Made by a program: the position numbers and the translations under genes. A model generated the notes under the pieces. That model saw only the letters and a list, made by a program, of their open reading frames with translations. It did not search any database and was not told the DNA's origin. From contig NZ_JANHKP010000014.1 of assembly GCF_024497955.1 (NCBI RefSeq), forward strand, positions 62,001 through 126,000: 64,000 bases of DNA. Direction: 5' to 3'. This document shows positions 14,823-23,520 of the stretch, piece after piece. Source of the DNA: Streptomyces sp. C10-9-1 (GTDB taxonomy: Bacteria > Actinomycetota > Actinomycetes > Streptomycetales > Streptomycetaceae). How positions within the stretch are numbered: the stretch's first letter is position 1; each line of letters starts with the position of its first letter.

Positions 14823-15182
14823 ATGCAAGTACCCCTCTACCAGGCCAAGGCGGAGTTCTTCCGCATGCTCGGGCATCCGGTGCGCATCAGGGTCCTGGAG
14901 CTGCTCCAGAACGGCCCCGTACCGGTGCGGGACCTGCTCGCCGACATCGAGATCGAACCGTCCAGCCTGTCGCAGCAGCTGGCCGTGCTGCGGCGCTCCG
15001 GCATCGTGGTCTCGATCAGGGAGGGCTCCACGGTCAGCTACGCGCTCGCCGGAGGCGATGTCGCGGAGCTGCTGCGGGCCGCCCGGCGCATCCTCACCGA
15101 GCTGCTGGCCGGGCAGAACGAGCTGCTGGCGGAACTCCGCCAGACCGACGCCGCCCCGCCCGTGTCCGGAGTCCGCCGCTAG
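14823..15182 (+). CDS. ArsR/SmtB-family winged-helix regulator
   Basis: 119 residues from ATG 14823. 'KAEFFRMLGHPVRIRVLELLQ', 'VRDLLADIEIEPSSLSQQLAVLRRSGIVVSIREG' and 'TVSYALAGGDVAELLRAARRIL' are the complete ArsR winged helix with wing. There is no Cys cluster (no ELCVCDL-type metal site), so it is likely a non-metal-sensing member. No arsenic or metal-transport gene is adjacent; the target may be itself or the flanking Roadblock gene. Confidence 0.85.
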   Translation: MQVPLYQAKAEFFRMLGHPVRIRVLELLQNGPVPVRDLLADIEIEPSSLSQQLAVLRRSGIVVSIREGSTVSYALAGGDVAELLRAARRILTELLAGQNELLAELRQTDAAPPVSGVRR

Positions 15183-15445
15183 GTCGGTCCCGGCACGGGC
15201 GGGCGGTCCGCGCGGCGCCCGGAGCCGTGCGGGGTGCGCAGGGGGCGGGCACCCGGACCCGGCCCCGGCGCCGCCCGCCGCGCGCCCCGGGTCGCCCCGG
15301 GGCCTGCCCGGCAGGGCGTCGTCCACCCGGCGCGCGGGGCTCAGCTCCTCCGGTGCATGCCGGGGAGGAGCGCGGACCGCCGCGCCGGCGGCCGGCGACG
15401 CCGCGGGCGGGCGTGCGGTCCGGACGGGGCGGGCCGGACAGCCCT

Positions 15446-15451
15446 TAGGCT
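15446..15451 (+). promoter_or_regulatory. -10 box (TAGGCT) of a leaderless promoter
   Basis: TAGGCT ends six bases before ATG 15458, and there is no ribosome site between. Confidence 0.5.
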
Positions 15452-15457
15452 GGCGGC

Positions 15458-15856
15458 ATGACGGGTGAGAGCGATCTGCGGGCCCTGCTGAGCGCCATGC
15501 GACCGGAGTTGAACCCGGGCCGCTACGTCTTCACCTCCGTGACCGGAGGTGTGCCCGAGGGCCTGGCGCCCGTGGTCACGGTGTCGGAGCCGGAGGGACT
15601 GACCCTGGTCGTCCCCGAGGAGGCGGCCGACGCGGCGGGCCTGGCCTACGACTACGTCGCGGGGTGGATCACCCTGCGCGTCCACTCGGCGCTCGACGCG
15701 GTCGGGCTGACCGCCTCGGTCTCACGGGTCCTCGCGGACGCGGGTCTCAGCTGCAACGTCGCCGCGGGCTTCCACCACGACCACCTCTTCGTGCCGCACG
15801 AGCACGCGGCCCGGGCGGTGGACCTGCTGGAGGAGCTGTCGCGCTCCTCCGCGTGA
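15458..15856 (+). CDS. ACT-domain protein (two ACT-like repeats)
   Basis: 132 residues. N-terminal half 'LLSAMRPELNPGRYVFTSVTGG', 'LAPVVTVSEPEGLTLVVP'; C-terminal half 'WITLRVHSALDAVGLTASVSRVLADAGLSCNVAAGFHHDHLFVP', a typical ACT beta-alpha-beta-beta unit (quoted in part). Stand-alone ACT proteins bind amino acids, but no ligand can be named. Expression is probably leaderless from 15446. It converges with bldA. Confidence 0.82.
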   Translation: MTGESDLRALLSAMRPELNPGRYVFTSVTGGVPEGLAPVVTVSEPEGLTLVVPEEAADAAGLAYDYVAGWITLRVHSALDAVGLTASVSRVLADAGLSCNVAAGFHHDHLFVPHEHAARAVDLLEELSRSSA

Positions 15857-16046
15857 GGACCGCGCCCTCCGGGAGGGGGCACGGGCTGGTCGCGGGGCGG
15901 CCCCGCGCGAAGGCGTCCGCCCGCGTCGCGGACGGCGTCCGGCGGCTCCGCCGCCCTGTCGCGGTACGGTGCGGATGCGAACACCTCGTGGTCCCGGTGG
16001 CTCCCGCACGGACCGGACGGCGATCCGCCGGGGCCGGTGCGCTCTG

Positions 16047-16129
16047 TGCCCGGAGCCGGACTCGAACCGGCACGCCCCCGAGGGGCAGCGAGGTTTAAGC
16101 TCGCCGTGTCTGCATTCCACCATCCGGGC
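16047..16129 (-). tRNA. bldA: tRNA-Leu(UAA), bldA
   Basis: An 83-nt gene (CCA not encoded) folding into a complete class-II tRNA: acceptor stem GCCCGGA/TCCGGGC with discriminator A, D stem GTG/CAC, anticodon stem GCGAG/CTCGC with loop CTTAAAC, a long variable arm and T arm GCCGG-TTCGAGT-CCGGC. The anticodon is TAA (16095-16097 on the plus strand), reading UUA. In Streptomyces this tRNA is bldA, the developmental switch that limits translation of TTA-containing genes for differentiation and antibiotic production. Three genes in this window carry TTA codons. Confidence 0.95.
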
Positions 16130-16513
16130 GTGCACGCGGTCAGCGTCAGCACGGAGACTATCGGTGGCGATCGCTCCACGATGAGTGGCGATGGCCCGAT
16201 ACTGTCGTATTTTATTGGTGCTTGATGGGGTGTCAGTGCAGGTCGGAGCGGGTGGCTCCAGAAGGGACAGGGCGGAACCAGGAGGTGTGCGGGGCCTTTG
16301 ATTGACGGAAAAATGCCGCCTCTGCTCCGTATATGAACCGCGACTGCCGCGTTCGGCCCCTCTCAGGGACGGCGTCATACCCAGGGATGACTCCCCCCGC
16401 GCGCGGTCCGACCGCAGAGGGCCCCGGAAAGGGGCAGCGGGACTGACGCCCGGGCCGGGGAGCGGGGACACCATGGAACGGTCCCTGCAGCACAGCCCCA
16501 CAGGAGTCCTCCC
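16130..16513. other. Region between bldA and the ABC exporter, with the bldA promoter
   Basis: No protein gene. The 100 bases upstream of bldA (16130-16230) are unusually A/T-rich and repeat TGGCGAT, and hold TAGTCT and TACGAC as -10 candidates on the minus strand. The right half must contain the promoter of the ABC genes, whose GTG follows CAGGAG. Confidence 0.4.
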
Positions 16514-17284
16514 GTGACCACCGCCCCCATCGCTCACCGCGCCACCGCCGTGGCCGCCCGCGCCACGGACCTGTCCAAGGTGTACGGACAGGGCGAGACC
16601 CGGGTGGTCGCGCTCGACCGGGTCAGCATCGACTTCCGCCAGGCGGAGTTCACGGCGATCATGGGCCCGTCCGGCTCGGGCAAGTCGACCCTGATGCACT
16701 GCGTGGCCGGGCTCGACAGCTTCAGCTCCGGATCGGTGCGGATCGGCGAGACCGAGCTCGGGTCGCTGAAGGACAAGCAGCTGACCCAGCTGCGCCGGGA
16801 CAAGATCGGTTTCATCTTCCAGGCGTTCAACCTGCTGCCGACGCTCACCGCGCTGGAGAACATCACCCTCCCCATGGACATCGCCGGGCGCAGGCCCGAC
16901 AAGGAGTGGGTCGACCGCGTGATCGGGATGATCGGACTGCGCGACCGGCTGGGCCACCGGCCGAACCAGCTCTCCGGCGGGCAGCAGCAGCGCGTGGCCG
17001 TCGCCCGCGCCCTCGCCTCCCGTCCCGAGATCATCTTCGGCGACGAGCCCACCGGCAACCTGGACTCCCGCTCCGGCGCCGAGGTCCTGGGCTTCCTCCG
17101 CAACTCGGTGCGCGAACTCGGCCAGACCGTGGTCATGGTCACCCACGACCCGGTCGCCGCCTCCTACGCGGACCGGGTGGTCTTCCTGGCGGACGGGCGG
17201 ATCGTCGACGAGATGATCGACCCGAGCGCCGACGGCGTCCTGGACCGCATGAAGGCCTTCGACGGCAAGGGCCGCACCAGCTGA
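16514..17284 (+). CDS. ABC exporter ATP-binding protein (MacB/LolD type)
   Basis: 256 residues from GTG 16514 after CAGGAG. Walker A 'GPSGSGKST', Q-loop 'FIFQAFNLLPTLTALEN', signature 'LSGGQQQRVAVARAL', Walker B 'EIIFGDEPTGNLDS', H-loop 'MVTHDP'. The short Q-loop insert and 'NLLPTLTALENITLPMDIAGRR' are those of the MacB/FtsE/LolD class that partners FtsX-like permeases. The permease follows on the same strand. It is strongly similar to the ATPase at 62405, so the two systems are paralogues. Substrate unknown. Confidence 0.92.
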   Translation: MTTAPIAHRATAVAARATDLSKVYGQGETRVVALDRVSIDFRQAEFTAIMGPSGSGKSTLMHCVAGLDSFSSGSVRIGETELGSLKDKQLTQLRRDKIGFIFQAFNLLPTLTALENITLPMDIAGRRPDKEWVDRVIGMIGLRDRLGHRPNQLSGGQQQRVAVARALASRPEIIFGDEPTGNLDSRSGAEVLGFLRNSVRELGQTVVMVTHDPVAASYADRVVFLADGRIVDEMIDPSADGVLDRMKAFDGKGRTS

Positions 17285-17309
17285 CCCGCGTCCGCCGCGG
17301 CCGGTGACC

Positions 17310-17430
17310 GGCCCCCGCGCGCCGAGCCGCGCGGGGGCCCGCCCCGCGCGGCGTCCCGTGCGCCCCCGAGGGCGCCCACCGAACACCCACCTCACGTCGG
17401 AGGGCCCGCGCCCCGAAGCCGCGGGCCCTC
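17310..17430 (+). other. Two strong hairpins between ABC ATPase and permease genes
   Basis: An 11-bp perfect stem at 17310-17320/17329-17339 lies 25 bases after the ATPase stop, and a second 11-bp perfect stem at 17400-17410/17420-17430 lies 29 bases before the permease start. They may act as an internal terminator or mRNA-stability elements that lower permease expression relative to the ATPase. The second exporter in this window has overlapping genes and no such spacer. Confidence 0.5.
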
Positions 17431-17459
17431 GTCGGCCTCCCTCTCCCAGGACAGACACG

Positions 17460-19991
17460 ATGTTCCGTACCGCCCTGCGCAATGTGCTCGCGCACAAGGC
17501 CAGGCTGCTGATGACCGTACTCGCCGTGGTGCTCGGCGTGGCCTTCGTCTCCGGCACCCTGGTCTTCACCGACACCCTCTCCCAGGCCTTCCGCAGCCAG
17601 TCGGCGAAGAGCTACGACGACGTGGCCGTCGCCGTCACCTCCTACGCGGACGAGAACGACCCCCGGCAGCAGCCCGGCCTGCCGGAGCGGACGCTCGACC
17701 GGATCCGCGCCCTGGACGGGGTGGCCGACGCCCACGGCCGGATCGACGGCTTCGCGGGCGTCGCCGACCCCGACGGCCGGCTGATCGGCGTCGGCTGGTC
17801 CAACAAGGGCGCCAACTTCGCCCCCGGCCGGGACGGCGAGGATCCCGCCTACACCTTCACCGACGGCAGCGGGCCCCGCGAGGCGGGCGAGATCGCCCTG
17901 GACGCCGACTCCGCCGCCCAGGGCGAGTACGCGGTCGGCGACCGGGTGCGGGTGGCCACCAACGGGCCGGTGAGGGAGTACACCCTCAGCGGCGTCTTCA
18001 CCACCGGGGACGGCGCCGTGAACGCCGGTGGCAGCCTGGTGCTCTTCGAGAACTCCGTCGCCCAGCAGCAGTACCTGAAGACCGGCTTCTACCGGGACAT
18101 CACCGTCACGGCCGCCGAGGGAGCCGACGCCGCCCGCATCCTCGACGCCGTCGAGCCGCTGCTCCCCGAGGGGGCCGAGGCCAGGACGGGCCGCGAACTC
18201 GCCGACGAGCAGGCCGCCGACATCGAGTCGGGCCTGGGCGCCCTGAAGCAGGTCCTGCTGGGCTTCGCCGCGATCGCCCTGTTCGTCGGCGTGTTCCTCA
18301 TCTCCAACACCTTCAGCATGCTGGTCGCCCAGCGCACCAAGGAGCTCGCGCTGATGCGCGCCGTGGGTGCCTCGCGCCGGCAGATCACCCGCTCGGTGCT
18401 GACCGAGGCCGCCGTGGTGGGTGCCGTCGCCTCCGCGATCGGCTTCGCGCTCGGTGTGGGCCTGGCGGTCGGGCTGCGCTCCGGCATGGCCGCGTTCGGG
18501 ATGAAGGTCCCGGACGGCCCTCTGGTCATCTCCTCCGCCCCGGTTCTGGCCTCGCTGGCGGTCGGCGTCCTGATCACCATGTTCGCCGCCTGGCTGCCCG
18601 GCCGCAGGGCCGCGAAGATCCCGCCGGTGGCGGCGATGGGCAGCGTCCACGCCGTGGCCACCACCAAGTCCCTCGTGGTCCGCAACTCCATCGGCGCGGT
18701 CGTCGCCGGGATCGGTGCCGCCGGGATCGTCGCGGGTGCGGGAACGGGCGGCGACGAGGGGCGGATGCTCATCGCCGGAGGTGCCTTCCTCGCCCTCGTC
18801 GGGGTGATCGTGCTGATCCCCCTGCTCTCCCGTCCGGTGATCGCCGCCCTGCGCCCCGTGCTCGTCGGCCCGTTCGGGGTCTCCGGGAAGCTGGCCGGCC
18901 AGAACGCGGTGCGCAACCCGCGCCGGACCGGCGCCACCGCCTCCGCGCTGGCGATCGGCCTGACCCTGGTCACCGGGCTGTCCGTGCTCGGGGTGACCGT
19001 CGGCACCGCGCTCGACAAGATGACCACGGACAACATCAAGGCCGACTACATGGTCACCATGGCGAACGGCGGACCGCTCGACCGGTCCGCGCTCGCCGCA
19101 CTGGAGAAGGCTCCGGGCGTCACCGCCGTGTCCCCGCAGCAGTCGGTCAACGTCGAGCTGGACGGCCGCACGGCCTCCGCCTCGGCAGTCACGCCCGGGG
19201 CCGTCGGCGAGGTCCTGAACGTGGAGGTGGTCGACGGCGACCTCGCGTCCCTGGCCGCCGGCAAGGTCGCCGTCGCGGAGGACACCGCCCGGAGCCGGGG
19301 CTGGAAGGTGGGCGACACGCTTCCCGTCGTCTTCGGCGACGGCGCCAGGGGGAACCTGGCGGTGGGCGCCGTCTTCAAGGGCAGCGAGTTCCTCTCCCCC
19401 GTGCTGCTGGACACCGCGGTGGCCGACCCGCACGAGCTCAAGCCCTACATCCCGCAGATCTTCGTGGCCACGGACGGCGGGCAGACCGCCGCGAACGAGA
19501 AGGCGCTCATCAGCGCCCTCGGCGAGAACCCGGCCATCAGCGTGATGGACCGGCAGGACATCCGCGACCAGTTCGGCGGCATGATCAGCACCCTGCTGAA
19601 CATCATGTACGGCCTGCTGGCGATGGCCCTGATCATCGCGGTCCTCGGTGTGGTGAACACCCTGGCGATGTCGGTGTTCGAGCGGCAGCAGGAGATCGGC
19701 ATGCTGCGGGCGATCGGGCTCGACCGGCGCCGCGTCAAGCGCATGGTGCGTCTGGAGGCCGTGGTCATCTCGCTGTTCGGCGCCCTGGTCGGCATCGGGC
19801 TGGGCTCGTTCCTCGGCTGGGCGATCGGCGAGTCCATCCGCGGGAACATCCCCGGATACGCGCTGGTCCTGCCCTGGGGCCGGATCGGGATCTTCCTCCT
19901 GCTCGCCGGGCTGGTCGGGGTGCTGGCCGCGCAGTGGCCCGCCCGCAGCGCCGCCCGTCTGAACATGCTGGCGGCCATCAAGGCGGAGTAG
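17460..19991 (+). CDS. FtsX-like ABC permease (two FtsX domains)
   Basis: 843 residues from ATG 17460. N-terminal membrane segment 'LLMTVLAVVLGVAFVSGTLVFTDTL' is followed by a large extracytoplasmic MacB-like domain (about residues 50-260), three membrane segments ('GFAAIALFVGVFLISNTFSML' with 'VAQRTKELALMRAVGASRRQI'), a middle transmembrane pair, a second periplasmic domain and a final 'GVVNTLAMSVFERQQEIGMLRAIGLDRR' block. This is the duplicated-FtsX arrangement of actinobacterial exporters, moving substrates from the outer leaflet outward rather than through a channel. Partner of the preceding ATPase. Confidence 0.9.
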   Translation: MFRTALRNVLAHKARLLMTVLAVVLGVAFVSGTLVFTDTLSQAFRSQSAKSYDDVAVAVTSYADENDPRQQPGLPERTLDRIRALDGVADAHGRIDGFAGVADPDGRLIGVGWSNKGANFAPGRDGEDPAYTFTDGSGPREAGEIALDADSAAQGEYAVGDRVRVATNGPVREYTLSGVFTTGDGAVNAGGSLVLFENSVAQQQYLKTGFYRDITVTAAEGADAARILDAVEPLLPEGAEARTGRELADEQAADIESGLGALKQVLLGFAAIALFVGVFLISNTFSMLVAQRTKELALMRAVGASRRQITRSVLTEAAVVGAVASAIGFALGVGLAVGLRSGMAAFGMKVPDGPLVISSAPVLASLAVGVLITMFAAWLPGRRAAKIPPVAAMGSVHAVATTKSLVVRNSIGAVVAGIGAAGIVAGAGTGGDEGRMLIAGGAFLALVGVIVLIPLLSRPVIAALRPVLVGPFGVSGKLAGQNAVRNPRRTGATASALAIGLTLVTGLSVLGVTVGTALDKMTTDNIKADYMVTMANGGPLDRSALAALEKAPGVTAVSPQQSVNVELDGRTASASAVTPGAVGEVLNVEVVDGDLASLAAGKVAVAEDTARSRGWKVGDTLPVVFGDGARGNLAVGAVFKGSEFLSPVLLDTAVADPHELKPYIPQIFVATDGGQTAANEKALISALGENPAISVMDRQDIRDQFGGMISTLLNIMYGLLAMALIIAVLGVVNTLAMSVFERQQEIGMLRAIGLDRRRVKRMVRLEAVVISLFGALVGIGLGSFLGWAIGESIRGNIPGYALVLPWGRIGIFLLLAGLVGVLAAQWPARSAARLNMLAAIKAE

Positions 19992-20011
19992 CGGCAGCCG
20001 CAGGCGGTCCC

Positions 20012-20060
20012 CGCGAGGGCCCGGCCGGGCGCGTCGGACGCGCCCGGCCGGGCCCTCGCG
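20012..20060. terminator. Very strong bidirectional terminator, 22-bp perfect stem
   Basis: Bases 20012-20033 and 20039-20060 are perfectly complementary around a five-base loop (TCGGA), exactly between the convergent permease and cyclopropane fatty acid synthase genes. Confidence 0.8.
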
Positions 20061-20075
20061 CACGGGCACGGCGCC

Positions 20076-21380
20076 TCAGCCGGGCGGCGGCCCGGACCAG
20101 GAGCGCGTCCGCGCCGGCATCCCGGACCCGCCCGAGGCGGCGGTGCGCACCGCGAGGACCTGGTTCACACCGATGCGGTTGCGCTCGAACGAGACGGCGC
20201 AGGCCGCCATGTAGAGCCGCCAGACCCGCGCCCGGCCGGGCGAGGTGAGGCCGGCGGCCCGGCGCCAGGAGGACTCCAGGTTGGCCACCCAGGCGCGCAG
20301 GGTGCGGGCGTAGTGCTCCCGGAGCGCCTCGACGTCACGGACCTCGAAGCCCGCCTCCTCCAGGGTGGCGACGGTCCGCCCCAGGGGGGAGAGCTCCCCG
20401 TCGGGGAAGACGTAGCGGTCGATGAACTCGTCGATCCGGTAGGCCGATTCGTCGGCCTCCGGGCGCCGGGCGATCTGGTGGTTGAGCAGCCTCCCGCCGG
20501 GCCGCAGCAGGGACAGGAGCCGGTCGGCGTACTCGCGGTAGCGCACCTCCCCCACGTGCTCGGCCATGCCGATCGAGGCGACGGCGTCGTACGGGCCGTC
20601 GCGGACGTCGCGGTAGTCCTGCACCCGGATCTCGATCCGGTCGGCGAGCCCCTCCTCGGCGATCCGCTTGCGGGCGTGGGCGGCCTGCTCCCGGGAGAGC
20701 GTGACACCCGTGACGCGGGCCCCGTAACCGCGCGCCGCGTGGACGGCCAGGGCGCCCCAGCCGCAGCCGACGTCGAGCAGCCGGTCACCCTCCCGGAGGG
20801 CCAGCTTGCGGCAGACGAGGTCGAGCTTGTCCCGCTGGGCCTCCTCCAGGGTCCCTTCGGGGCCGCCCCAGTAGGCGCAGGAGTACACCATCGACGGGCC
20901 CAGGACGAGGGAGTAGAAGTCGTTGCCCACGTCGTAGTGGTGGCTGACGGCCGCCTTGTCGCGCCGCCTGGTGTGCTGCGCACCGGTGCGGTGGCGGCGC
21001 ACCTCCTCCGGCGGCGGCGGGGGCGGGGGCAGGACACCGCCCAGCCTCAGCAGGCCCCGGGCCCCGGCCCGCACCGCCGGGTCGCGCAGCGCGGGCGGAG
21101 CGGCCGCGGGCCCCCGCTCCCACAGGATGCCGGTGAGCCGGTCCAGCGCGGTGTACAGGTCTCCTTCGACGTCGATCTCGCCGGCCACCCAGGCGCGTGC
21201 GAGCCCGAGCTCGCCGGGCTTCCACAGCAGCCGCCGCAGGGCCCTGCGGTGGCGGACGACGAGGACGGGGCCGTCGGGGGGTCCCGACTCGCTGCCGTCC
21301 CAGGCGCGGACGCGCAGCGGGAGCGGGGCTCCCAGCACCTCTTCCGCAAGAGTGGTCAGCCGCAGTGCGGCGTCGGCCAT
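20076..21380 (-). CDS. cfa: Cyclopropane-fatty-acyl-phospholipid synthase
   Basis: 434 residues from ATG 21380 after GGAGGTG. SAM-binding motif 'LLDVGCGWGALAVHAA' and the CFA signatures 'AVSHHYDVGNDFYSLVLGPSMVYSCAYW' (in part), 'VASIGMAEHVGEVRYREY', 'HQIARRPEADESAYRIDEFIDRYVFPDGEL' (in part) and 'FERNRIGVNQVLAVR'. The N-terminal 140 residues form the lipid-binding domain and include a run of seven prolines in the linker. It methylenates double bonds of membrane phospholipid acyl chains using S-adenosylmethionine, at the inner face of the membrane. Confidence 0.9.
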   Translation of the reverse strand: MADAALRLTTLAEEVLGAPLPLRVRAWDGSESGPPDGPVLVVRHRRALRRLLWKPGELGLARAWVAGEIDVEGDLYTALDRLTGILWERGPAAAPPALRDPAVRAGARGLLRLGGVLPPPPPPPEEVRRHRTGAQHTRRRDKAAVSHHYDVGNDFYSLVLGPSMVYSCAYWGGPEGTLEEAQRDKLDLVCRKLALREGDRLLDVGCGWGALAVHAARGYGARVTGVTLSREQAAHARKRIAEEGLADRIEIRVQDYRDVRDGPYDAVASIGMAEHVGEVRYREYADRLLSLLRPGGRLLNHQIARRPEADESAYRIDEFIDRYVFPDGELSPLGRTVATLEEAGFEVRDVEALREHYARTLRAWVANLESSWRRAAGLTSPGRARVWRLYMAACAVSFERNRIGVNQVLAVRTAASGGSGMPARTRSWSGPPPG

Positions 21381-21586
21381 GGCACACACCTCCGTGACGG
21401 TGGTTCCCACGAAACGCTCGTGCACGAAACGCTCTCTACCGACAACAGGGTGACCGCGGCCGGGACTTCCCGGATCGGGCACCGGATCGCCCCCCGCACG
21501 GCGGCAGGCGGCGGACGGGTGTGCGGTGGACGGGCGTGCGGCGGGCGGAGGTCGCCGGTGCGGGCGGCGGACGAACGCCGGGAACG

Positions 21587-21630
21587 CCGAAGGGGCCGCC
21601 CGCACCACGGATGGCGGACGGCCCCTTCGG
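21587..21630 (-). terminator. Terminator after the NDH-2 gene
   Basis: Perfect 12-bp stem (21587-21598 / 21619-21630), 20-base loop, starting 11 bases past the stop on the minus strand. Confidence 0.55.
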
Positions 21631-21641
21631 AACGGGTCGTG

Positions 21642-23027
21642 CTACGACGCCTTGGCCTTCTCGGCCTCCGGCTTCGCCGCGGCGGGAGCCGGGGCGGGCT
21701 TGGCGGCCTCGTAGAACTCCTCGCGCGGCGTCTCCATGGCACCGAGGGAGACGACCTCGCGCTTGAGGAACATGCCGAGCGTCCAGTCCGCGAAGATGCG
21801 GATCTTCCGGTTCCAGGTCGGCATGGCCAGACCGTGGTAGCCGCGGTGCATGTACCAGGCGAGACGGCCCTTGAGCTTGATCTTCATCTTGCCCATGACG
21901 ATCATCGCGACGCCCTTGTGGAGGCCGAGGCCCGCGACGGCACCCTTGTTGGCGTGCTTGTAGGTCTCCTGCGGGAAGCCGCGCATCCCGGAGATCACGT
22001 TGTCGCCGAGGACCTTGGCCTGGCGCAGCGCGTGCTGGGCGTTCGGCGGGCACCAGGCGTTCTCGACACCGGCCTCGCGGGAGGCCATGTCCGGCACCTG
22101 GGCGTTGTCGCCGGCGGCCCAGATGTAGTCGGTCCCGTTGACCTGGAGCTTCTCGTTGCAGTCCACGTGGCCGCGGGGGCCGAGCGGGAGGCCGTAGCGG
22201 GCGAGCGCCGGGTTCGGCTTCACACCGGCGGTCCACACGATGGTGTTGGAGTCGACCTCCAGGCCGTTCTTCAGCACCACGTGGCCGTCGACGCAGGAGT
22301 CCATGGACGTCGAGAGGTAGACCTCGACCCCGCGGCCCTCCAGGTGCTCCTTGCCGTACGTGCCCAGCTTGGGCCCGACCTCGGGAAGAATCCTGTCGGC
22401 GGCGTCGACGAGGATGAACCGCATGTCCTCGCGCTTGACGTTGTTGTAGTACCGGGCCGCGTCGCGGGCCAGGTCCTCCACCTCGCCGATGGTCTCGGCA
22501 CCGGCGAAGCCGCCGCCGACGAAGACGAAGGTGAGCGCCCGGCGGCGCACCTCCTCGTCGGTGGTGGAGTCGGCCTTGTCGAGCTGCTCCAGCACGTGGT
22601 TGCGCAGCCCGATGGCCTCCTCGATGCCCTTCATGCCGATGCCCTGCTCGGCGAGGCCGGGGATCGGGAAGGTGCGGGAGACGGCGCCGAGGGCGATCAC
22701 CAGGTAGTCGAAGGGCAGCTCGTAGGCCTCGCCGACCAGGGGGGCCACCGTGGCGACCTTGCGGTCCTGGTCGATGGTGGTCACACGGCCGGTGAGGACC
22801 TCCGCCTTGGGCAGCACGCGCCGCAGCGGGACGACGACGTGCCGAGGCGAGATGCTGCCGGCGGCAGCTTCGGGAAGGAAGGGCTGGTAGGTCATGTACG
22901 ACCGCGGGTCGACGACCGTGACGGTCGCCTCGCCGTAACGCATCTTCTTCAGGATGCGACGTGCTGCGTACAGGCCTACGTACCCACCGCCTACAACGAG
23001 GATCCGGGGACGCTCCGTGGTGCTCAT
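21642..23027 (-). CDS. ndh: Type II NADH dehydrogenase (NDH-2)
   Basis: 461 residues from ATG 23027. FAD-binding Rossmann 'RILVVGGGYVGLYAARRI', ATG-type motif 'YLVIALGAVSRTFPIPGL', NADH-binding 'TFVFVGGGFAGAETIGEVEDL', the second FAD motif 'YIWAAGDNAQVPD', and an amphipathic C-terminal region ('WTLGMFLKREVV') for peripheral membrane attachment, then an Ala/Pro/Lys tail. It oxidises NADH with quinone without pumping protons. Two Rex-like operators lie upstream (23063, 23336), implying control by the NADH/NAD ratio. Confidence 0.9.
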   Translation of the reverse strand: MSTTERPRILVVGGGYVGLYAARRILKKMRYGEATVTVVDPRSYMTYQPFLPEAAAGSISPRHVVVPLRRVLPKAEVLTGRVTTIDQDRKVATVAPLVGEAYELPFDYLVIALGAVSRTFPIPGLAEQGIGMKGIEEAIGLRNHVLEQLDKADSTTDEEVRRRALTFVFVGGGFAGAETIGEVEDLARDAARYYNNVKREDMRFILVDAADRILPEVGPKLGTYGKEHLEGRGVEVYLSTSMDSCVDGHVVLKNGLEVDSNTIVWTAGVKPNPALARYGLPLGPRGHVDCNEKLQVNGTDYIWAAGDNAQVPDMASREAGVENAWCPPNAQHALRQAKVLGDNVISGMRGFPQETYKHANKGAVAGLGLHKGVAMIVMGKMKIKLKGRLAWYMHRGYHGLAMPTWNRKIRIFADWTLGMFLKREVVSLGAMETPREEFYEAAKPAPAPAAAKPEAEKAKAS

Positions 23028-23062
23028 GGCATCGAGTATCCACCCCCCTCGGAGGGGGGGCT

Positions 23063-23078
23063 CGTGAGCCCCTTCACA
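23063..23078 (-). promoter_or_regulatory. Rex-like operator, promoter-proximal to ndh
   Basis: On the minus strand TGTGAAGGGGCTCACG, close to the Rex consensus TGTGAACNNNTTCACA, ends 36 bases before the ndh ATG where it would overlap the promoter. Its flanks (CTT..AG) match those of the second site at 23336 very closely. Confidence 0.6.
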
Positions 23079-23335
23079 AGGTTTCCGGGGCCTTCTGCTA
23101 CACTCCGCCGCCCACGTGACCCAGGTCATGGGGGCCGAAGGGAACCACCACGGGTCCGGGGACGTTGTGCACCCCTCGTGAGCTGCCCGCTCTGCCGCCG
23201 GGCGGAGCCTCCCACGGCCGCGGCCCGGCGGTGCGGAGCCTCCACCGGGGGTCGCAGAATCGTTCTTCCGAAGCCCAACCGGCGCCCGGAGCGGGGGTTT
23301 CAAGGGCCGAACGGGCCCATCGGGACCGAATTCCT

Positions 23336-23351
23336 TGTGAAGAAGTTCACG
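23336..23351 (+). promoter_or_regulatory. Rex-like operator, distal site
   Basis: TGTGAAGAAGTTCACG: perfect TGTGAA and TTCAC half-sites with one deviation at the last base from the Rex consensus. It lies about 310 bases upstream of ndh and 170 bases beyond the stop of the LuxR gene. No other redox gene is close, so it most likely serves ndh together with 23063. Confidence 0.6.
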
Positions 23352-23520
23352 AACTTTCCCGGCCAAGGGGCCCCGGCGGCACCGGAAGGGGCGCGGAACC
23401 CACCGGTAGGTTACCGCCGCGTCGCCCCCGGAGGCGGCCGTCCCGCTCCCGGACCCGCGGACCGCGCCGCCGGCGGACCGCCCCCGCGCACCGCCCGGGA
23501 CGGGGAGCCGACCGCCCCGC

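Noticed and set aside
17139..20069. A 976-codon minus-strand open frame over the first ABC permease
   Set aside because: Shadow of the permease; composition dominated by His/Asp/Gly/Arg repeats, no ribosome site, no domain.
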